Shown: positions 38,277 through 46,863, counted from the stretch's first letter. The stretch is DNA of 64,000 nt from Mesobacillus jeotgali (GCF_031759225.1 NZ_CP134494.1:4462501-4526500), one strand, 5' to 3'. Numbers and translations are program-made. The notes: generated from the letters alone by a model not told the origin.

Positions 38277-38304
38277 AACCCCCTGCCGATTTGGCAGGGG
38301 GGTT
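38277..38304. terminator. Hairpin between stress gene and moeB
   Basis: AACCCCCTGCC and GGCAGGGGGTT form a perfect 11-base-pair stem around a five-base loop. The flanking T run is weak on both strands, but placement between convergent genes fits a shared terminator. Confidence 0.7.
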
Positions 38305-38320
38305 GCGCGTGGAGAAAGAA

Positions 38321-39340
38321 TCATCCGAAAAATCTTTGGTAGATGCTTCTTGCCTGGGCCAAATCCTTTGTACCATGAATCAGGGCGCGGCCATCCTGGA
38401 AAATAACCATTCTGTTGTCAACCATGTCGACGGACACTAAATACGGATTCCCTTTGACCTCATAACCTAAATCCCTCATTTTTTCAGCCGTTTGCTGCAG
38501 GTTGAGTTGCTGCTGTTTCGGCGGCCTGATTTGAACGGTATCCCGTCCGCACAGCACCGTCGTCTTAGTCATATTCTCGACGTTCAAATAAGGATACTCA
38601 GGATGTTCGCCACAACTCAGGCATCCCGGATCCTTCGCTTTGGACATTTTCATGCTTGTGTATTGGTTCCTCCATAAGTCAAAGCTGACAAATGAAGTTC
38701 GCACTGCATCCCATTCTTCAACGAGGATTTTCAGCGCTTCCGCTCCCTGATGGGCAATGACCATTTGCACGGCCGGTCCGATAATGCCTCCTGTATCACA
38801 AGTCATTCCCTGAAGCGGAACGGTTTTGAGCAGACAGTTAAGACATGGCGTTTTACCTGGAATGATCGAAAAGCTCATGCCAAAGCTGCCAACGCAGGCA
38901 CCATAGATCCATGGAATCTGGTATTTTTGCGAAATATCGTTAATCGCCATCCGTGTTTCAAAATTATCGGTAGCATCGATGATGAGGTCCACTCCATGTA
39001 CAAGCTCGGCCAATTTTTCAGGAGTTGCATCGGCGATATAAGCATTGATTTTGACGTCAGAGTTGATGGCTCTCAGCCTTTTTTCCGCAGCCGCAGCCTT
39101 TGGAAGCTTCTCGGCAACATCTTCCTCTGTATATAACTGCTGTCGTTGCAAATTGCTCGCTTCTACATAATCACGGTCCACAATCGTCAGTCGGCCGACA
39201 CCTGCCCTGACCAAAAGTTCAGCATTGCCTGAGCCAAGCGCGCCGGCACCAATCATCAGAACATGCTTGCTGCGGATTTTCTCCTGCCCGGCCTTGCCAA
39301 TTGGAGGAAACAGCGTCTGGCGTGAATATCTTTCTGACAT
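38321..39340 (-). CDS. moeB: MoeB/ThiF-family adenylyltransferase
   Basis: An E1-like enzyme that adenylates the C-terminal Gly-Gly of a ubiquitin-fold sulfur carrier. The 339-residue protein has the nucleotide motif VLMIGAGALGSGNAELL, the ATP-site IVDRDYVEASNLQRQ, IDATDNFETR, and two zinc Cys pairs (CLNC and CLSC). The extra C-terminal ~90 residues are a MoeB/ThiF-type extension of unknown role. It is the last gene of the leftward moa/moe cluster. MoaD (also ending GG) is encoded next to it, so a MoeB role is favoured over ThiF. ATG 39340 follows AAGGAGGGTTACACCT. Confidence 0.88.
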   Translation of the reverse strand: MSERYSRQTLFPPIGKAGQEKIRSKHVLMIGAGALGSGNAELLVRAGVGRLTIVDRDYVEASNLQRQQLYTEEDVAEKLPKAAAAEKRLRAINSDVKINAYIADATPEKLAELVHGVDLIIDATDNFETRMAINDISQKYQIPWIYGACVGSFGMSFSIIPGKTPCLNCLLKTVPLQGMTCDTGGIIGPAVQMVIAHQGAEALKILVEEWDAVRTSFVSFDLWRNQYTSMKMSKAKDPGCLSCGEHPEYPYLNVENMTKTTVLCGRDTVQIRPPKQQQLNLQQTAEKMRDLGYEVKGNPYLVSVDMVDNRMVIFQDGRALIHGTKDLAQARSIYQRFFG

Positions 39341-39360
39341 AGGTGTAACCCTCCTTGTGA

Positions 39361-39480
39361 GAAAAGCGCAAGCGCCTTGGTCAGACCCGACAAGCGCTGG
39401 AGGGCCTGGCAGTGAAGTCGTTCTTTGACTTCATTGACAGGACCGAAGCTCCTCGAGGGGCTAGGCGCTGGAGCTAGACA
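39361..39480. repeat. 120-bp palindromic dispersed element, copy 2 (inverted)
   Basis: It begins GAAAAGCGCAAGCGCCTTGG and ends GGGGCTAGGCGCTGGAGCT. It is the reverse complement of the element at 26361-26480, with about ten differences. It lies in the moaD-moeB gap, just upstream of the moeB ribosome binding site. Confidence 0.9.
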
Positions 39481-39510
39481 CTATTCAGAGTTTAAAACTT
39501 CACTTATAAA

Positions 39511-39564
39511 ATAAGAAAAGCGCAAACGCCCTGATTCCATCGACCATTAAGTCAACGGAACGAG
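39511..39564. repeat. Deleted copy of the 120-bp palindrome
   Basis: GAAAAGCGCAAACGCC on the left and GAGGCGCTG on the right match the ends of copy 2, with a short unrelated or deleted centre. It lies 30 bp from copy 2 in the same gap. Confidence 0.55.
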
Positions 39565-39587
39565 GCGCTGTAATATGCTATGACTGA

Positions 39588-39821
39588 TCAACCGCCAGAT
39601 ACAGGCGGAATGAAGGCGATTGTATCTCCTTCTTTAATCACTTCATCATTGGATGAAAATTCTTCATTAATGGCTGTCATTGAAGTATCGAGCTTCTGGA
39701 TGCCGTACTTTTCAGCTACCAATTCTTTCAGCTGAGCAACCGTTTTGCCAGCTGCTTCGATTTCCACTGATTCATGACCTGCTTCGTCTCTTAAGTGGGC
39801 AAAGAATAATATTTTATTCAT
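39588..39821 (-). CDS. moaD: Molybdopterin synthase small subunit
   Basis: MoaD is the ubiquitin-fold sulfur carrier that supplies the two dithiolene sulfurs of molybdopterin. The 77-residue protein starts MNKILFFAHLRDEAG and ends IAFIPPVSGG, with the C-terminal Gly-Gly that is thiocarboxylated after MoeB adenylation. Its start overlaps the end of moaE by 8 bp, so the two synthase subunits are translated together. Confidence 0.95.
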   Translation of the reverse strand: MNKILFFAHLRDEAGHESVEIEAAGKTVAQLKELVAEKYGIQKLDTSMTAINEEFSSNDEVIKEGDTIAFIPPVSGG

Positions 39822-40278
39822 TGAGATCCTTCTCCTCCGGTTTCCCTGTCGGATATGGGACAGTTTCTAGTTGGTTGCCAATCCATTCTTCCCCGTCTTC
39901 CCAATGCTCTTTTTTCCAGATAGGGACGATTTCCTTGATGCGCTCGATTGCATAGCGATTCGCTTCATAGGCATCGTTTCGGTGTGGCGTTGATACTGCA
40001 ATCACCACGGCGATATCCGTGATGTCGAGCTTACCGACGCGGTGCGTAATCGCCACCTGGGCACCATTCCAGCGCTCCTGGATCTCAGTGCCGATTTGCT
40101 CAAGCTTCTTCACCGCCATCGGCTCGTATGCTTCATATATAAGGTAAAGGGTTTTTTTGCCCTTTGTCAATTCACGGACAGTGCCAATGAAAGTCGTGAT
40201 AGCCCCTGCTTCACGCTGGACCACTTTATCAATGACAGATTGAATGTCAATTGGATCTTTCGCTATTTCATAATTCAT
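39814..40278 (-). CDS. moaE: Molybdopterin synthase large subunit
   Basis: MoaE binds precursor Z and, with thiocarboxylated MoaD, inserts sulfur to make molybdopterin. The 154-residue protein has the family blocks AGAITTFIGTVRELTKGK, YLIYEAYEPMAVKKLEQIG, ITHRVGKLDITDIAVVIAVSTPHRNDAYEANRYAIERIKEIVPIWKKEHWEDGEEWIGN, with the active-site Lys in the last one. ATG 40278 is chosen; the GTG three codons earlier is part of the GAGGTGA ribosome site. Overlaps moaD by 8 bp. Confidence 0.96.
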   Translation of the reverse strand: MNYEIAKDPIDIQSVIDKVVQREAGAITTFIGTVRELTKGKKTLYLIYEAYEPMAVKKLEQIGTEIQERWNGAQVAITHRVGKLDITDIAVVIAVSTPHRNDAYEANRYAIERIKEIVPIWKKEHWEDGEEWIGNQLETVPYPTGKPEEKDLNE

Positions 40279-40340
40279 CAAAATCACCTCAATAAACTTT
40301 GGTGGGTCAGGATTTTAATTTTCAGCCCTGTTAAACTAGG

Positions 40341-40476
40341 CTGTTGATTTTCGTTCCAGGCGCTTCGCTTTCCGCGGGAAGTCGGGGAGCCTCCTCTGCG
40401 CTTTATGCGCCTGCGGGGTCTCCCCATGACTTTCTCATCCCGCAGGAGTCTACGCGCCTTCCACTACAATCAACAG
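40341..40476. repeat. 136-bp palindromic element with 9-bp terminal inverted repeats
   Basis: CTGTTGATT at 40341 and AATCAACAG at 40476 are perfect inverted ends. Inside, AGTCGGGGAG/CTCCCC.GACT and GGCGC/GCGCC pairs give a long imperfect hairpin, GC-richer than its surroundings. It lies between the moeA-PBP fusion gene and moaE. The text resembles a repeat widely seen in Bacillus intergenic regions; I know no established function. Confidence 0.85.
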
Positions 40477-40518
40477 GGTTCTAAAACAACATTTGGCTTT
40501 AACAGGGCCTAATTTTTA

Positions 40519-40615
40519 TGGACACTCTTCTCGAATTCTCCCTCCGACTTGTCCAATAGTGCCCTTCTATCGGACACTTTTCTAGGATTCTGCCTTCGAT
40601 TTGTCCGTTAGAGCC
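40519..40615. repeat. Two-unit repeat of 52 bp (GGACAC/TTGTCC type)
   Basis: GGACACT starts at 40520 and 40572, 52 bp apart; TTGTCC follows each by 29-30 bp. The unit is the same family as the array at 52152-52265 (GGACACTT...TTGTCC.(A/T)TAGAGCC). It lies immediately 3' of the moeA-PBP gene stop. Confidence 0.88.
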
Positions 40616-40627
40616 GAGCTCAAATAT

Positions 40628-42547
40628 TTAAAAATAAACCGGCTCTGGATTCTCAACGACTGCGTAGCCGCCGATCTTGGCGACATCGGCTTTGAAGGAT
40701 TCAGATTGGATTACGTTCCTTAACCAGATACCCTTTTCGCTTTCGAAAAATGCCTTTGTCATCAGTAAATCGTAGTTTTCATCAGAGACCGGAATGAAGT
40801 CTAGGCCCATCGCCCGCGCGGCTGGGAAAATGCCGAGTCCGGCTGCGTTGTCATTTCCCTTCACCTCTGCGGCGACGCTCAGGTGTGAGAACATCTCGCG
40901 GTCATAGCCGTTCACATCGTCTGCAGACAAGCCGGCTTCTTTTAATAATAAATCAAACAATATGCGAGTGCCGGCGCCCTTTTGCCTGTTGGCATAATCT
41001 ATGCCCTTACCTGCAATGTCGCTGACGTTCTGTATTCCCAGCGGGTTTCCTTTTGGAAGCAGCCAGCCCTGGGTTCTTTTTAAAAATGGGTAAAGGACTG
41101 CGTCTTGTCCGGCAAGGAATTTCTTTACGTAGGTAACATTATATTCCTTTGTCTCCGGGTCTAGCAAATGAATGCCCGCTACATGGGCTTCCCCTTTTCT
41201 GATTGCCATTAAACCGGCCATGCTGCCAACATGGGAAGAAACAATTTTCATGTCGGTACGCTGCTTTTTGAGCTGGGAGGACAGCAGGTCAATCGTCAGG
41301 TCATGGCTGCCGCTGAAGACGATCGCATTCTTGATCTCTTCGACAGGCCTGTATAGCTCGACCTCGACAAAATCTCCTTGTTCGTACCCCAGTTCTTCCG
41401 GCGGTACGACGAGCAAGCCGTCCGCACGTACTAGCGACATCGTGACGCCCGCCGCGCGTGTCAGCGGATTGGCGACAAATTGTCCATCCACATAGCCGAT
41501 ATTCATTCGGACAAAGTCCTCCGCCCCCATTGTGGAGACGATCCTGCGGCCAAGCTTTACCTGTAACTTTGGCCTTTCAGGTTCTGGTATACCTAAATAT
41601 TTGCAAACGAGCGGCCTTACAAACCACTCTAGCGCCATGTAGGCAGAAACTGGGTAGCCTGGTACACCGACTACTACCTTATCTTTAATTTTCCCGAGGA
41701 TGACAGGCTTACCCGGCCGTGTTGCGACACCATGGGTAAAAACAGTGCCAAGTTCCTCAAGAATATGGACTGTATAATCCTTTGAACCAGCGGATGAACC
41801 TGCATTGATGACGACGATATCCGAAGTCTCCACCGCATTCAGGAGCGCTTCCCTGATTTTTTCCGGCTCATCCTTCACGATTGGATGCAGGTAGGGATTG
41901 CCGCCCCAATCTTCTACATAGTTGCTGAAAACCGTTCCATTGAATTCAATGATCCTGCCTGATGACAGCGATGCATCTGCGCTGACAAGCTCATTTCCGG
42001 TCGGAATGATGGTCACCAGCGGCTTTTTGACGACAGCTACCTCGGTAACCTGGGCCGCAAGGAGTGCCCCGAGGTCCGCAGGACGCAGTCGATGTCCCTG
42101 TGTGAAGAGCATTTCCTCCTGGACGATATCCTCGCCGATCGGGCGGATATGCTGCCATGGCGTTGCCGGCTCGATGATTTCAATCGTCTCATCATCGATG
42201 ACCTGGATGTTCTCCACCATGATTACGGCATTATATTGTGGCGGTATCGCATTCCCGGTATCAACATATGCAAATTGTCCGCCCTTTTTCAAATGCAGAG
42301 GGCGCTGTTCATGCGCTTCGTAAGTATCCTCAGCATTCACGGCTATGCCGTCCATTGCGGATGCATGGTAAAAAGGCATCGAGACATTGGCGAAAACAGG
42401 TTCTGCAGTAATTCGTCCAAGAGCAGCGGCAGCCGGGATCCACTCTTTTTCCTGAGGCAGGTCGAACGCGGCCAGCACTTCATTCCTGGCTTGTGCGCGC
42501 GGCTTGTCTTCAAGATAAATTTTTCGGTTATAGCGTATTTTATCCAT
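40628..42547 (-). CDS. MoeA fused to a periplasmic-binding-protein-like domain
   Basis: A 639-residue protein. Residues 1 to about 400 are MoeA-like: MPFYHASAMDGIAVNAEDT, GGQFAYVDTGNAIPPQYNAVIMVENIQ, RLRPADLGALLAAQ, INAGSSAGSKDYTV, and VVGVPGYPVSAYMALEWFVRP. From about 415 to the end is a PBP-like (LysR-substrate/TupA-like) domain (AIVFSGSHDLTIDLLSSQLKK...; KGIDYANRQKGAGTRILFDLLLKEAGL). MoeA inserts molybdenum into molybdopterin; the extra domain may bind molybdate, tungstate or a cofactor form. A separate plain moeA is the next gene upstream, 13 bp away. Which is the main molybdotransferase is unknown. Confidence 0.88.
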   Translation of the reverse strand: MDKIRYNRKIYLEDKPRAQARNEVLAAFDLPQEKEWIPAAAALGRITAEPVFANVSMPFYHASAMDGIAVNAEDTYEAHEQRPLHLKKGGQFAYVDTGNAIPPQYNAVIMVENIQVIDDETIEIIEPATPWQHIRPIGEDIVQEEMLFTQGHRLRPADLGALLAAQVTEVAVVKKPLVTIIPTGNELVSADASLSSGRIIEFNGTVFSNYVEDWGGNPYLHPIVKDEPEKIREALLNAVETSDIVVINAGSSAGSKDYTVHILEELGTVFTHGVATRPGKPVILGKIKDKVVVGVPGYPVSAYMALEWFVRPLVCKYLGIPEPERPKLQVKLGRRIVSTMGAEDFVRMNIGYVDGQFVANPLTRAAGVTMSLVRADGLLVVPPEELGYEQGDFVEVELYRPVEEIKNAIVFSGSHDLTIDLLSSQLKKQRTDMKIVSSHVGSMAGLMAIRKGEAHVAGIHLLDPETKEYNVTYVKKFLAGQDAVLYPFLKRTQGWLLPKGNPLGIQNVSDIAGKGIDYANRQKGAGTRILFDLLLKEAGLSADDVNGYDREMFSHLSVAAEVKGNDNAAGLGIFPAARAMGLDFIPVSDENYDLLMTKAFFESEKGIWLRNVIQSESFKADVAKIGGYAVVENPEPVYF

Positions 42548-42560
42548 GATGTGGCTCCCC

Positions 42561-43793
42561 CTATCTCGTCAAAATGACTGGAACGTATTCGCCTTGAGAA
42601 ATTCCTTCTTTCTCGGAAACAATTTCGACGATTCCATCGCTCTTTACCAATGTCGTAATCAGGCCTGACTTGCCGATGATCGGCTCGGCCCACCATTCGC
42701 CATCCTTCTCCTCCAATCTTACCCTGATGTAATCAGATCTTCCTGGTGAAGAGGCAATATTTTTCACAATCCGCGCAAAAATCCGTTCAGGCTTATGCTC
42801 GATTTTTTCACCCTTAAGCCTCCTGAAAACCCTTTCGCCAAAAAGCTTAAAAATGATCATTGCGGATGCTGGATGGCCCGGCAGTCCGATGACTGGTTTT
42901 CCGTCGGCGACAGCCAGAATTGTTGGCTTCCCAGGCTTGATGGATATTCCATGGACAAAAACGCCCGGATCTCCAAGGGACTGGATGACCTCTGTTGTAT
43001 AATCCTTGGTTCCAACAGAGCTTCCTCCGGATAAAATAAGGCAGTCAGCCTGTTCATACATTTCGCGCGCTTTTCGGGCGAACTCATCATAATCATCGCG
43101 TGTAATCCCGCCATATATGAGATCGATACCCCATTCATTGACCAGGCCCTTAACGGTCAAGTAATTGATATCGCGGATTTGGCCAGTTTCAAGTGTTTTT
43201 GTTTCAAAAGGAACGATTTCGTCCCCTGAAGAAAGGTACGCAGCCTTCAGCTTTCGGTAGACTTTCACCTCTGAAATACCAAGTGCCGCCAGTGCTCCAA
43301 GCTCCTGCGGCCGCATTCTTGTCCCTTCAGATAAGAGGACTTCTCCTGCCTTGATGTCCTCGCCCTTCCTGATGACATTCTCACCTGGGGCGATTTGCTT
43401 ATACGTATTCAATAGTCCGCCGATTTCCTCGCAGTGCTCGATCATCAGTACGCTGTCACTGCCTGGAGGAAGCATTCCGCCTGTCGGTACGTAGATGGCC
43501 TCGCCCCTGCCTACAGGCTTTTTCGCTTCCTCTCCCATATGGACTTCGCCGGCCACGTTCAAGAAGCCTGGCATCGATTCAGATGAACCGTAAGTGTCAC
43601 GGGCGATGACGGCATAGCCATCGACGGTCGAGCGGTCAAAACCAGGGACATGTTCTCCTGCAGTAACATCCTCTGCCAGGATGTAATGAAGCGCCTCATC
43701 AAGCGGACGGATTTCGGTTTCCGTAATCTTGCCGATTTTTTCCTCAATTAAAGCAAAGGTCTCCTCAACACTTTTCACTTTGAAAAATTGCAT
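42561..43793 (-). CDS. moeA: Molybdopterin molybdotransferase
   Basis: MoeA ligates molybdate to adenylylated molybdopterin. The 410-residue protein has a family-typical length and blocks: VPGFDRSTVDGYAVIARDTYG, GEAIYVPTGGMLPPGSDSVLMIEHCE, VIRKGEDIKAGEVLLSEGTRMRPQELGALAALG, LILSGGSSVGTKDYTTEVI, PVIGLPGHPASAMIIFKLF. It lies between mobA and the moeA-PBP fusion, all leftward with short gaps. ATG 43793 follows AGAAAGGAAGTAAGTCAGC. Confidence 0.95.
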   Translation of the reverse strand: MQFFKVKSVEETFALIEEKIGKITETEIRPLDEALHYILAEDVTAGEHVPGFDRSTVDGYAVIARDTYGSSESMPGFLNVAGEVHMGEEAKKPVGRGEAIYVPTGGMLPPGSDSVLMIEHCEEIGGLLNTYKQIAPGENVIRKGEDIKAGEVLLSEGTRMRPQELGALAALGISEVKVYRKLKAAYLSSGDEIVPFETKTLETGQIRDINYLTVKGLVNEWGIDLIYGGITRDDYDEFARKAREMYEQADCLILSGGSSVGTKDYTTEVIQSLGDPGVFVHGISIKPGKPTILAVADGKPVIGLPGHPASAMIIFKLFGERVFRRLKGEKIEHKPERIFARIVKNIASSPGRSDYIRVRLEEKDGEWWAEPIIGKSGLITTLVKSDGIVEIVSEKEGISQGEYVPVILTR

Positions 43794-43824
43794 GCTGACT
43801 TACTTCCTTTCTAGCACCTGAAAA

Positions 43825-44424
43825 CTATTCTCCGGACTCCGCCCATTTCCTAGCATGATCATACTCTTCTGGATGATTCATATTGAAAAAGACACGCTCA
43901 AGGCTGCCCTCGAAATAAAGTTGGAGGTCTGTCTCATCGAGGAAGCGGACATTCAGATTTTCAAGCATCTGCCTGATTCTCAGATTCCCGTCTTCAATGC
44001 AAGTCTTGGCCTCTCGTGCGACCCGTTTTTGATAGGCTGCAAAGAGCGGATGCTGTCTGCCATGACTTACCGGCACGACCGCATCATGGTGTTTAAGCGC
44101 TTTTACAAGGCTTGAGGCAAGCTCAGCAGATACAAATGGCATATCGCAGGCTACGATGAAATTTTCCTCATAATCTGATGCCTCAAGTCCTGCATGGATA
44201 CCTGCAAGCGGTCCGGAACCCGGATATTGGTCTGGAACTGTTTTAATATTTAAAAATTGATAGGTTTCAGGATCATTCGTTACTAGAATTATATCATCAA
44301 ATACGTGCTGTAACTCATCCTTAATTCTCTCAATATTCGTTTTTTCGTGAAATTTCAGGAGAGCTTTATTACTTCCCATCCTGCTAGATTTGCCGCCTGA
44401 TAAAATAATCGCTCCGGCTTTCAT
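43825..44424 (-). CDS. mobA: Molybdenum cofactor guanylyltransferase
   Basis: MobA joins GMP to Mo-molybdopterin to make MGD; bis-MGD is the form used by formate dehydrogenases of this type. The 199-residue protein has the nucleotidyltransferase start MKAGAIILSGGKSSRMGSNKALL, followed by the conserved DQYPGSGPLAGIHAGL and ACDMPF motif. ATG 44424 follows GAAGGTG; a longer frame upstream overlaps fdhE and is not conserved. It follows fdhE by 16 bp. Its place in the formate dehydrogenase cluster agrees with its role. Confidence 0.94.
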   Translation of the reverse strand: MKAGAIILSGGKSSRMGSNKALLKFHEKTNIERIKDELQHVFDDIILVTNDPETYQFLNIKTVPDQYPGSGPLAGIHAGLEASDYEENFIVACDMPFVSAELASSLVKALKHHDAVVPVSHGRQHPLFAAYQKRVAREAKTCIEDGNLRIRQMLENLNVRFLDETDLQLYFEGSLERVFFNMNHPEEYDHARKWAESGE

Positions 44425-44440
44425 CCCACAGCACCTTCTT

Positions 44441-45250
44441 TTAGTTTGTCTGTTTTGTTTCGCCAGCAGATTTGTATCCATGCTCCTGGGCAACAAAGTC
44501 CAGATGGATGGTGTTCAGGTCGAGCATTGCTGGTGTTGGCTTCACGATATATTGCCTTGTGTCGATTATCTTAGTATATCCTTTGCATTCTTCACAAATC
44601 TGGATTTGTGCAGCTGACTCGCCTTCGATTGTCAGGATTTTCACTGTTTCATGATCGTTATTCCCGCAATGCGAACAAGCGACGCGGCGGTCATTCCAGT
44701 GAGCCGAACAACGTGGGCAATGCAGTACCTTCTTTCCCTCGCCTTCAAGCTGTGCGAGGCGTACAGGTTCTCCGCAAACTGGGCAGCCGGCACCGTGAAC
44801 ACCACTCTGGATTTCACCCTGAACCTTGGCAGCAGTCAGCTGCAGGTAAGGACGAAGCACTGTTTCTGCCACGAATTGAGGAATCCAGCCATCCAGTTCA
44901 TGTTCCTCAGCGAAACTTGCGAAGTAAATATAATTAAAAGCAAATGCTTCATCGATCCATCTTTTAGCTGTCTCTTCATCCAATAAGCTTTTTATAGATT
45001 TCATTGAAGTTTCTATCTCTGGTTGATACTTCGATAAAAGTCCTCCTATATCCTCTATCCACTGTAAGAATAGGGAAATATCAAAGTCAATAGCCGCTAA
45101 CGCAGTGACCGGCACTCCTGCCTCCATTGCTGCTTTATCAAGGTTTGGCCGGACACAGTCAGGATCCAGTGAAGTCTTCCATTGCTCCTGCAATTGAATG
45201 ATATCCTTCTGCAATTTCTGGTACTCTTTTGAAACAACGGACTTTTTCAT
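44441..45250 (-). CDS. fdhE: Formate dehydrogenase accessory protein FdhE
   Basis: FdhE is a cytoplasmic zinc/iron-binding chaperone for respiratory (Tat-exported) formate dehydrogenases. The 269-residue protein has a helical N-terminal half and a rubredoxin-like C-terminal half. Its four Cys motifs read CPVCGEP, CPRCSAHW, CSHCGN and CEECKGYTK. The last two helices carry the family IDTRQYIVKPTPAMLDLNTIHLD segment. It lies between fdnI-like cytochrome b and mobA. Confidence 0.93.
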   Translation of the reverse strand: MKKSVVSKEYQKLQKDIIQLQEQWKTSLDPDCVRPNLDKAAMEAGVPVTALAAIDFDISLFLQWIEDIGGLLSKYQPEIETSMKSIKSLLDEETAKRWIDEAFAFNYIYFASFAEEHELDGWIPQFVAETVLRPYLQLTAAKVQGEIQSGVHGAGCPVCGEPVRLAQLEGEGKKVLHCPRCSAHWNDRRVACSHCGNNDHETVKILTIEGESAAQIQICEECKGYTKIIDTRQYIVKPTPAMLDLNTIHLDFVAQEHGYKSAGETKQTN

Positions 45251-45290
45251 TGTTGCAGCCCCTCTTTCGCTCTATTATTCTAAATTTTGA

Positions 45291-45324
45291 AGGGAATGGA
45301 GCCCTGTCTGAGCAGCCATTCCCT
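45291..45324 (-). terminator. Hairpin between cytochrome b gene and fdhE
   Basis: AGGGAATGG and CCATTCCCT form a perfect nine-base-pair stem with a long loop. No T run follows on the minus strand, so it is more likely an mRNA processing or stability hairpin that separates enzyme genes from maturation genes. Confidence 0.45.
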
Positions 45325-45335
45325 CTATTGATGTT

Positions 45336-46043
45336 TTACGCGCCTTTTTTCTTGTTCTTGTTTTTATCAAGGTCAGGGAAATTGCCCTTCTTGACTTCTT
45401 CTTCATACCATTCTGTATAGTGATCCTTCGCCCACTCTGCAGGAACCTCACCTGTAATGACTCCAGTGTATCCTGGTCTTGAGTTTTTGTGGATGACACT
45501 CAGATAGATATGGCCGACTACTACTGCAATTGCCAGACCGAAGCCGACATTATGGGCTACATACGCCCATTGGACGACTGCTTTCGGGAATAAATCCGGG
45601 AACCACATTGGGAAGCCTGAACCGATGATCAGGATGGCAGTCAGGATCTGGATGATTGAGTTGATTTTTTCACCAGCGTTAAAGAATGTCTGTTTAACGT
45701 GCTTGAACTTGAAGCCAAATAGTTCCTTGACGAACTCAGTGAAAAACTGCAAATCTCTCTTTTTCCATGTTATAAGCTCTTTACCCCAGCGCAGGAAGCC
45801 CTTAGGATCCATGATCAGCCATATGAAAGTCGGTGTGATGAAGGCAATGGCGAAAATCCTGTGGAGCAGGCGTGCTCCTTCTGGACCGCCCAGTACTGGA
45901 TAAAGCCAGTCAAACCACTCTGTATACATTGGCAGTGCCGTGATATAGAGAGCAAAGAATGAAAGTGCGTTCACAGCATGTGCGATTACAAAACCTTTCG
46001 AGAAGCGCTTTACCTTCACACCTGAATACTGCGTATTACTCAT
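45336..46043 (-). CDS. fdnI: Formate dehydrogenase cytochrome b subunit
   Basis: The membrane anchor that carries electrons from the Fe-S subunit to menaquinone through two b hemes. The 235-residue protein has four hydrophobic helices with candidate heme His residues (SKGFVIAHAVNALSFFALY; RLLHRIFAIAFITP; YVAHNVGFGLAIAVVVGHIYLSVIH). The C-terminus is Lys-rich and cytoplasmic. ATG 46043 follows GGAGGTGGCAGCC and overlaps the fdnH stop by 8 bp. An extended frame upstream is spurious. Gene order G-H-I fits FDH-N/O. Confidence 0.92.
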   Translation of the reverse strand: MSNTQYSGVKVKRFSKGFVIAHAVNALSFFALYITALPMYTEWFDWLYPVLGGPEGARLLHRIFAIAFITPTFIWLIMDPKGFLRWGKELITWKKRDLQFFTEFVKELFGFKFKHVKQTFFNAGEKINSIIQILTAILIIGSGFPMWFPDLFPKAVVQWAYVAHNVGFGLAIAVVVGHIYLSVIHKNSRPGYTGVITGEVPAEWAKDHYTEWYEEEVKKGNFPDLDKNKNKKKGA

Positions 46044-46863
46044 GGCTGCCACCTCCATCCTCTTCATGGCCTTTGCCTTCTTTATTGAATAACTTGTTGG
46101 ACACGAAAGCACCTACAAGCGCCATGCTTGTCGCTCCAAGCATCATCTTGCCGATTGGCTGTGCATAGTCCTTCCAGACAACTGCTGAAGTTGGAACCTT
46201 TGGCTTTTCAGGCAGGCCATAGACAGAAGGTTTTTCAGCAAGTACATAAACGGTATGCGTACCGCCTACTCCTTCTGGATTGTAAATCATCGCGTTTGGA
46301 TACTTATCCTTGATTTCGCTCAGGCGCTTTTCAGCCTTCTTGAGCATTTCTTCTTTTGTGCCGAATTCCATTGCGTCTGTATGGCAAGTAGTCACACAAG
46401 CAGGCTGCATGCCTTCTTCAAGACGATCGACGCACATTGTGCATTTCTGTGCCTTCTTGTATTCCTTGCCGTTCTTGTCTTTATATGTCGCCAGCTGGAC
46501 AACATCGAATGGGCAGTTCTGCACGCAGTAGCCGCAGCCTACGCATTTATCACTGTTCACATCGACAGTTCCGAAATCGGTGTAGTGCATGGCTTCTTCC
46601 GGGCAAACCTTGACGCAAGCAGCTTCTGAGCAATGGAAGCATGAAGAATGGCGGAAAAGGTAATCCAGATTGCCTTTTGAATCTTCGTGTTCAATGAAAG
46701 ACAGGACGTTCCATGTGTTTGCAGTTACCTTTGCATGAGACTGTACGCTGCCCTGGAACTCTTCTGGTTCAGCCGGAAGGTCGTTCCAGTTTTTGCAGGC
46801 GACCATACATGCACGGCAGCCGTCACACTTGGTCACATCGACGTATTTAATATATTCCGCCAT
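46036..46863 (-). CDS. fdnH: Formate dehydrogenase Fe-S subunit
   Basis: The electron-transfer subunit with four 4Fe-4S clusters. The 275-residue protein has sixteen Cys in four groups: CDGCRACMVACKNW, CFHCSEAACVKVCPEEAM, CVGCGYCVQNCPFDV and CTMCVDRLEEGMQPACVTTC. A C-terminal hydrophobic helix (about 235-258) anchors it on the outer face of the membrane, like E. coli FdnH. No Tat signal is seen; it is expected to travel with the catalytic subunit. The ATG overlaps the fdnG stop by one base. Confidence 0.95.
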   Translation of the reverse strand: MAEYIKYVDVTKCDGCRACMVACKNWNDLPAEPEEFQGSVQSHAKVTANTWNVLSFIEHEDSKGNLDYLFRHSSCFHCSEAACVKVCPEEAMHYTDFGTVDVNSDKCVGCGYCVQNCPFDVVQLATYKDKNGKEYKKAQKCTMCVDRLEEGMQPACVTTCHTDAMEFGTKEEMLKKAEKRLSEIKDKYPNAMIYNPEGVGGTHTVYVLAEKPSVYGLPEKPKVPTSAVVWKDYAQPIGKMMLGATSMALVGAFVSNKLFNKEGKGHEEDGGGSHE

